Positions 60,701 through 64,000 of a stretch of 64,000 nucleotides of DNA are shown piece after piece. The stretch's first letter is position 1. Each line of letters begins with the position of its first letter. This stretch comes from Stercoripulliclostridium_A sp964480195 (GTDB lineage: Bacteria; Bacillota; Clostridia; Christensenellales; DTU072). The notes beneath the pieces were generated by a model. That model was not told the origin of the DNA. It was given only the letters and a program-made list of their open reading frames with translations, and searched no databases. Location of the stretch: contig CAYZOJ010000002.1 of the NCBI GenBank assembly GCA_964480195.1, positions 4,028 through 68,027 on the forward strand. The letters run 5' to 3'. Made by a program: the position numbers and the translations under genes.

Positions 60701-63700
60701 AGCAACGAACCTCACGAACCTCTATACGGGCAGAAAGATTGACGTCCAAATCACCTTCGGCGCGACGGGCACCACGGTTGCATCCGACACCAAGTATAAG
60801 CGCGGTATAGTCACAACCATCTACAATATGACTTACGCAAGCGGTATCGAGGAAGTCGAGAACGGCTACACGGTTGACCCGTACGGCTTAAAAGACGAGA
60901 ACGGCAACGCCCTCCCGATGGACGTATCTAAGTTCGAATCCGCAAATCCTGCCGAAATCGTTACCGTTTCCGGCAAGAAGATCTCGATGCAGGTTTCCTA
61001 CGACCTCAAAGACGCGTATCCGTATGACGAGGACGGCAACACGGTAATTACCGCAAAGGGCGGTGAAAGAACTATTCGCGCAACCTTCGGTAACGACCTC
61101 GGCGGTTACCAGACCTTGATTATACGCGTCAAGTACGTCAACAGAGAGATTTCGAGCCTGTTCGACGTGGACGATACGGCATTTGCGTATGTCGTAGACA
61201 AAGTAACCCGTTTCGAACTCGACCCGTATGCGTTGTACGAAAAGGATAAGATCTACCCGCTCCAAAGCTCGAACGTTTGCTTCGCTAAAGACGATAAGTT
61301 GACCGCGTCTTACGGATATTCCGAATCGAACATCTCCGTAACGTGGGACGACAGCAGAGTTAAACTCAGCTACAGAGGTAGCGAAACCGGCTACGTTCGC
61401 GCGACGATAGTTTCTAAGAACGGCGTATACGAGCAAACGCTCCAATACAAAGTAATCGTCCTCGACAGAAGCGTAACCTCCTTCGACAACGTACTCGCGG
61501 ATCCGAATGCAAAGATTAATCCGTACGTATACAGTTTCGAAGACGACGTTTCTGCGGCTATCACCAAAGACTTGTTCCGCGACGGCGAATTCGAAGTAGT
61601 ATTCGGCAATATGTCGAGAGATCCGTTGACCGGCGAAGAACTCGGTCTTAACGAAGAAGACGGAATGTACTATTACTACGAACAGGACGGCACCCTCGGC
61701 ACAAGACAGGTAACCGTAACATTCACTCTCGGCGACTCCGCGGAGCACAACACCTTGACTCAACAAGACACGTTCGTTTACGCACTCGCTTCCGAAGAGA
61801 AGACGTTGAGTATGCGCTTCGTACTCGACTCTGCAAGAGGCTTGGGACACAAGGGTAAGGACGCAAGATTCTATATCACCATTCCGGGATTCGCTCTCGG
61901 CACAAAGGGCGAGCAACTTGCTCCGTTCGACGTCGCTTGCGAGCAGTCCTACATAATGGCGGTAAGGTTCTATAACTCGAACGCACAGAATGCAAACCCC
62001 GACGATCCCGCGTCGTACACCCTCACCTATATGGAGTGGTTGGAACTCGAAGATCGTAATGCGGTAGTGGACAGCGCAATCTATTCCGACTGGTACAGAT
62101 ACGGCGATTACCACTACGATACGTACTACGTCGACAGCCCGTACTACTTCATCTCCAAAGGCGGTATACCGCTACCCGAAAAAGCACTCGTGTATGTCGG
62201 AGCTCTCTACGACGAGGACGGCAACTATAGGTTCGTAAACGAAAACGGCGACGCAGATATGATTGCTCGTTACTCGACAAGCAACGCAAGCTACAGCTTC
62301 TTGACCGATACCGTTTGGAACAACATAGTAGACAACAAGACGCGTATCAAGTACAACGTCGAAGACCACACGTCGTCCTTCCAGCTCGACCTCGACGGAC
62401 AGACCTACACGTTCAGATTCGGTATCTCGCAACAGTGGATACTCGAAGACGAGGTAATCCTCAGCGAAAGCTACGCTTATGCGGAAGAAGAAGTAATCTT
62501 GATGCCCGGACAGTCCTCGGTAAAGAACGGCGACATCCTTACCATCTCGAGCGAAGGTAACGCGACAATCCCCGGAAGCAACGTCGGCACCAACGATCAA
62601 TACACCATAACCTTCGAGGGAGGCACGTTCGAATTCAACGGAGTTTCCGGCGGCGGTACGTATAACAACAACTACAGCAAGTGGAACTTCGATACCGTCA
62701 ACTGGTCTGCCGACAGAAGAACCGTACAATACGCAACGATGACTCTCGGCGGTAAGGGCGGTCAGACGGTAAAATGGGCATTCTACGTCAACAAAGACAA
62801 GAAACTCGTCAACAACACCGTCGCGTCGCTCCACTCCATGCAGGTTGGCGAAAGCGTAACGCTCGAAACCTCTTACAAGCAACTCTTCACTGGCTCGACG
62901 CTCAGTCAGTCGAGGTCGATACCGATTAGCTATTCCAAGGACATCAAACGTTACTACGCAAGCTCAGTCGTAGACGGCGTCGAAACCTACCCGCTCGGCA
63001 TCGAACGTAGCGGAAGTGGCAACGAGATTAGAGTTACCGCGTTGCAACATACGCCCAGCGAACACTATCAGGATGACGGCTCGGCTTACACCGGTTACAT
63101 CGAGTGGAACGCGACAGAATATCGTGCTTACCCGACGCCTTCGGAAAAGATCGGCGGACAAATAGTATTCTGCGTATACAGAAATCCGCAAACCGACGAT
63201 ACCGACGAGGTCAAGGACGAGAATGCCGGCTCCGGACCGTATGATAACTTGACGTCGTTCGGCGCTTATATCCACAACCCCGACGCGATGTACGGATTCA
63301 ACGAGTTACGTCCGTTGTTGCCGGAAGGATGGGAATACCCGACCAGTATGTCGGACAGCGGATTCAGCACGAGAAACGAAACATCGGTACTCATGCCTAC
63401 GGACGCGACAGCATACCGTGTACAGTATCAATCGACGACGAACAAGTTCAAACAAAACGATACGCCTGTAATCAAAGTGGCGTCGGGCGAAATGTTCAGT
63501 CTTAGATACCTGCCGATGGTTTCCGTAAAAGAATATCGTCCGACGGTAACTATAAAAGACGCTTCGTTCGGTATAACCTTCTCGACCAAGACGATAGAAG
63601 GCTTCGAGTACGACCTCATGTATCTCATCCCGTGGGATAAGGCAAAAGTCTACTACACCAACCAGAAAGACGATCCGAGCAAGTGGAATCCCGCCAACAA

Positions 63701-63842
63701 CGTTTACGGACGTTTGGAAAGCGAAGGCTATTCGGCAATCAGCACCGAAAGCTCCAAGATAAACGGCAGATACACGTTAGTATGCGATATGCCGTTCGGA
63801 GGAACCACCATAACGATAGTCTGCGCGATAGACATAGTATAA
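54741..63842 (+). CDS. giant repeat lipoprotein, C-terminal continuation
   Basis: This is the same gene as 35128-54640, continuing in frame once the duplicate 55 nt are merged. It gives 3,033 codons and ends in TAA at 63840-63842. After a spacer it becomes a chain of Ig-like beta-sandwiches (about 56290 onward; typical units end in VPVSVRN, IPVSVKV, VPVRVLN, YKVIVLD). Interleaved are three copies of an alpha/beta domain of about 90-100 aa at about 56580-56890, 57390-57640 and 59630-59900, with W-P-x2-I and a Y-x-V/I-x-Y/V-x-G core. The extreme C-terminus (GGTTITIVCAIDIV) has no sorting signal. The role is unknown; a stalk-like extension is suggested. Confidence 0.88.
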   Translation, partial: LGKIVGQRSTDVKDLVQNAGILDAGDNLVGYNYTTGGYFKNALETTVQTTAEFDDDGEMLNGYKRELDFIDKSAYVKIALNNGVDTLLDRIVIFVNGASYTNTNLGMIKDDTNYMVNATELRADTVLYDENGDFLDDHYKAVQEMLDRWISSNTVNSYVVISDYKYWTTETGTTYKRLVGKTYVRDVYGHFDAEDFAYGDISWMVSENTYNDDFVVEKVNYAYASRYPLGKDANGNVYLKYDTPLQDMPYVQARRILSAKDDRFMEIDINNTGLYMRSVSAINNDLYNSVGGGTSGMAETVMQPPQKIVFHDPYNILDFTAYGGTWAEANGGVRHNVNSDGTYSVTNIKDVLPNRAYATFADGTSDGSAGVEMYWDFNMLSMIPTENGTRGYIKGYVGEETYSKTATGDVTYIEAVVEGGLLVDGDSVVKMKEQPERNTQDKTLFALDKDNTTAQIVLPEIDPLTFDKEEYLASLPTKLVYTAKMRYEQDGSYQKFNIYGEETDYVLKRYVFNDVSWDIDESTISYDGTPTVVKLTYRFVPTADKNGTTLGSASEKVTVEVPVSVRNCVATDVTRLSAEEYLKLVYLKGSDSTGTAIAVINDKTVEGTVNLATVTEFSEITVEDFTANVKRFGSFTEFAGTMTGVTYRYDSVHDVLYAIYEGVSRDDFELYLAYYEENGVKTYSANNSDSIGSLSEGDTVYAVEGYVNDYVAALTEEDGKHIITVNPIYDTDIYSKLKSVKWIDITVDVTDRSNKPTGETDTIERWSVVSVDASEIQKIDFNATEHDLYTVYFIVKDSLGNEQEIPVSVKVLPKLIVKDNLAETITDRVLTPFDTRKTDSVALTYKKTADGVGTMTLGLFTEKDTTLLQYPDFTGMTGSAVTAWPTDIIKNYGTVAEYTGARSGITVYEDGNVTYIAVEGVSLNAFRTYKNKLEDQGTITVVSEDRLENFSSIASGTGVYVARGSLNVFKLPTSIQIGYGTDADHVYHEMTIYEGKDFVWVADSADKLRYDYSAEGDSWTYTWTARIGSGVNMQELTVDYTVNKRVPKNVEQITVYPYSAYYVNGAQVKDNACELSDMQNVTFADGNKVSTKVYFRMDGESWAGKIDGTRVVIDGIEYMTDVKFVDPSFDGSWYFADVLLYDDVFGSCLIKNVRIVMTRSTISSLVIPAPENAIYVYDADNGIEAYLAQEGIKAKIHQIANNTIGTDAFEIVSWRYVDEDGFKDSYTYVGDDVPQIKVLIGNKGYKAGKHIWTQEVTVTLDQKVLPAKVIDKVNDVTAEMLNGYILENANGVYTLSIADPFKFEMPETLSVTFEDGTTGIVPVSFDFGDNAVDFYKATDGISGTMTLGTMPNNKVTLDVTYVNKNPRTQIEVTYYKDADGKEVFDTFEYNAFDSITLPKYAKFTVNGTLEKNVYDVIWDSVEAYTTAGGKVKATSLIGDPVFGYLTKVVELTIHAESIFDYELPSSVNVNPYNMSALGTLLGITGDMLPVTTVVNGVRYQKDLSVKYPEIHVDYRKTTTHLTNIEVGVTNDFGGVNKIVDSRGNVIGTSLEIRQELPVTVVVESRVAVGVKTWFTTESTNITGSIYEPIDFETLGRATVIAIGKGKNTAAKLLSGKATLAEALATATKCEESVWPAEIKNWSEVADSAKANGQIEAVYYSETERTYYVCYRGDVDLGLVESALIKAGAEATTGADCISYFSEGNVMIQAKAFEEGVTVLFENAEEEKYDIEWDTSSLNYTYAGGTYTVKATLMKGDPELEQTFYVKVYVKPASLVSIGVTADGVSSDSIVRTDANGIITELVVDPYIGFVGLPTKVMARFNGYTSPIEINVSWNYAKILADMTTDGGSYNASNNRAAIAYVYVEGENGTRTAVQSIEVPVRVLNRSLNGLLFSKFSSHEAYKSAIDAGYKGSEFVTYSSEMFFNPYTDKYSEDFASEDFAYFRRVMLLVERVDEDNVSGNIISEAYKELVFELTEDSYSIRDISTNRATNLTNLYTGRKIDVQITFGATGTTVASDTKYKRGIVTTIYNMTYASGIEEVENGYTVDPYGLKDENGNALPMDVSKFESANPAEIVTVSGKKISMQVSYDLKDAYPYDEDGNTVITAKGGERTIRATFGNDLGGYQTLIIRVKYVNREISSLFDVDDTAFAYVVDKVTRFELDPYALYEKDKIYPLQSSNVCFAKDDKLTASYGYSESNISVTWDDSRVKLSYRGSETGYVRATIVSKNGVYEQTLQYKVIVLDRSVTSFDNVLADPNAKINPYVYSFEDDVSAAITKDLFRDGEFEVVFGNMSRDPLTGEELGLNEEDGMYYYYEQDGTLGTRQVTVTFTLGDSAEHNTLTQQDTFVYALASEEKTLSMRFVLDSARGLGHKGKDARFYITIPGFALGTKGEQLAPFDVACEQSYIMAVRFYNSNAQNANPDDPASYTLTYMEWLELEDRNAVVDSAIYSDWYRYGDYHYDTYYVDSPYYFISKGGIPLPEKALVYVGALYDEDGNYRFVNENGDADMIARYSTSNASYSFLTDTVWNNIVDNKTRIKYNVEDHTSSFQLDLDGQTYTFRFGISQQWILEDEVILSESYAYAEEEVILMPGQSSVKNGDILTISSEGNATIPGSNVGTNDQYTITFEGGTFEFNGVSGGGTYNNNYSKWNFDTVNWSADRRTVQYATMTLGGKGGQTVKWAFYVNKDKKLVNNTVASLHSMQVGESVTLETSYKQLFTGSTLSQSRSIPISYSKDIKRYYASSVVDGVETYPLGIERSGSGNEIRVTALQHTPSEHYQDDGSAYTGYIEWNATEYRAYPTPSEKIGGQIVFCVYRNPQTDDTDEVKDENAGSGPYDNLTSFGAYIHNPDAMYGFNELRPLLPEGWEYPTSMSDSGFSTRNETSVLMPTDATAYRVQYQSTTNKFKQNDTPVIKVASGEMFSLRYLPMVSVKEYRPTVTIKDASFGITFSTKTIEGFEYDLMYLIPWDKAKVYYTNQKDDPSKWNPANNVYGRLESEGYSAISTESSKINGRYTLVCDMPFGGTTITIVCAIDIV
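56290..61480 (+). repeat. Ig-like repeat chain of the giant protein
   Basis: About eight divergent units, e.g. at about 56290, 56960, 57640, 58190, 58650, 60080, 60850 and 61190. They share the pattern D-P-Y, then LP-x-V-x-V-x-F-x-D/N-G, then V-x-W-D, then a final V-x-V-x-N/D-R strand. Confidence 0.6.
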
Positions 63843-63861
63843 AATCGCACGGTAAAACTCA

Positions 63862-63890
63862 GGGCAAACGCAATAGCGTTTGCCCTTTGT
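63862..63890 (+). terminator. terminator of the giant lipoprotein gene
   Basis: Perfect 10-bp stem 63862-63871 / 63876-63885 with an AATA loop and a short TTTGT tail, 20 nt after the stop codon. Confidence 0.8.
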
Positions 63891-64000
63891 CGTATTCTAC
63901 GAAAAAATTGATGTGGTTCTAAATCGCACGATTAGAACTTACTAAGCAGAATAATCGAGCCAATGGGCGGTAAATATCTTGATATAACCGCGGGGGTTTG

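Noticed and set aside
63886..64000. Start of another gene or repeat at the right edge
   Set aside because: Only about 115 nt remain. A repeated AAATCGCACG is visible at 63842 and 63922, but no coding frame or known element can be supported.

Overview
The window looks like a chromosomal scaffold from an uncultured Gram-positive-type Bacillota, most likely a gut clostridium. Three things point that way. A mini-RNase III / RlmB / SigH / CysE / CysS cluster has Bacillus-like synteny. Shine-Dalgarno sites are strong (GGAGG type) and promoters are sigma-A-like with an almost invariant 17-nt spacer. There are several N-terminal-lipobox lipoproteins and no sign of outer-membrane genes. No phage, IS element or CRISPR array was seen. 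A 100-N scaffold gap lies at 54641-54740.

Layout, left to right. (1) 1-3956: the 3' end of an L-arabinose operon on +: an FGGY kinase (5'-truncated), araA, araD and a radical-SAM gene. (2) 3957-6016: a small ORF, a beta-helix lipoprotein, an unknown minus-strand gene with a leaderless promoter, a block of GATGAAAT inverted repeats and an initiator tRNA-fMet on -. (3) 6221-12411: an SDR/zinc-ribbon fusion, an EFR1 flavodoxin-ferredoxin, an OmpR/histidine-kinase pair whose kinase has C-terminal membrane segments, and an ABC-F ATPase. (4) 12441-16965, all minus: an XRE/AAA+/nuclease-like protein preceded by 11-bp direct repeats, an alpha/beta hydrolase, a ZIP transporter and a DIP1984-like coiled-coil protein. 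(5) 17176-21264: a heterodimeric ABC exporter and a YbjN-like protein. (6) 28596-21324, minus: mrnC, rlmB, sigH, ychF, a membrane protein, cysE, cysS and a zinc-ribbon membrane protein. (7) 28767-34743: a transglutaminase-like lipoprotein in an apparent operon with a DUF4380-like mutarotase-fold protein, a ROK-type kinase and a PIG-L/LmbE deacetylase.

(8) 35128-63842 is the most remarkable part. It is a single gene, broken only by the N gap. The 55 bases before and after the Ns are identical, so the gap is an unmerged contig overlap. Removing the Ns and one copy restores one reading frame of 28,560 nt, about 9,519 aa (roughly 1 MDa). The product starts with a lipoprotein signal. It carries about 15 divergent beta-rich modules of about 310-340 aa, two glycine-zipper segments, carboxypeptidase-regulatory-like folds and a C-terminal stalk of Ig-like repeats interleaved with a three-times-repeated alpha/beta domain. 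It has no LPXTG, SLH or dockerin, so the N-terminal lipid appears to be the only anchor. Function is unknown.

A second genome-level signal is a recurrent leaderless promoter: -35, 17 nt, TATAAT, exactly 6 nt, ATG. It is found in front of three unrelated genes (5617-, 10510+, 28596-) that have no Shine-Dalgarno, while the other genes have ordinary leaders.
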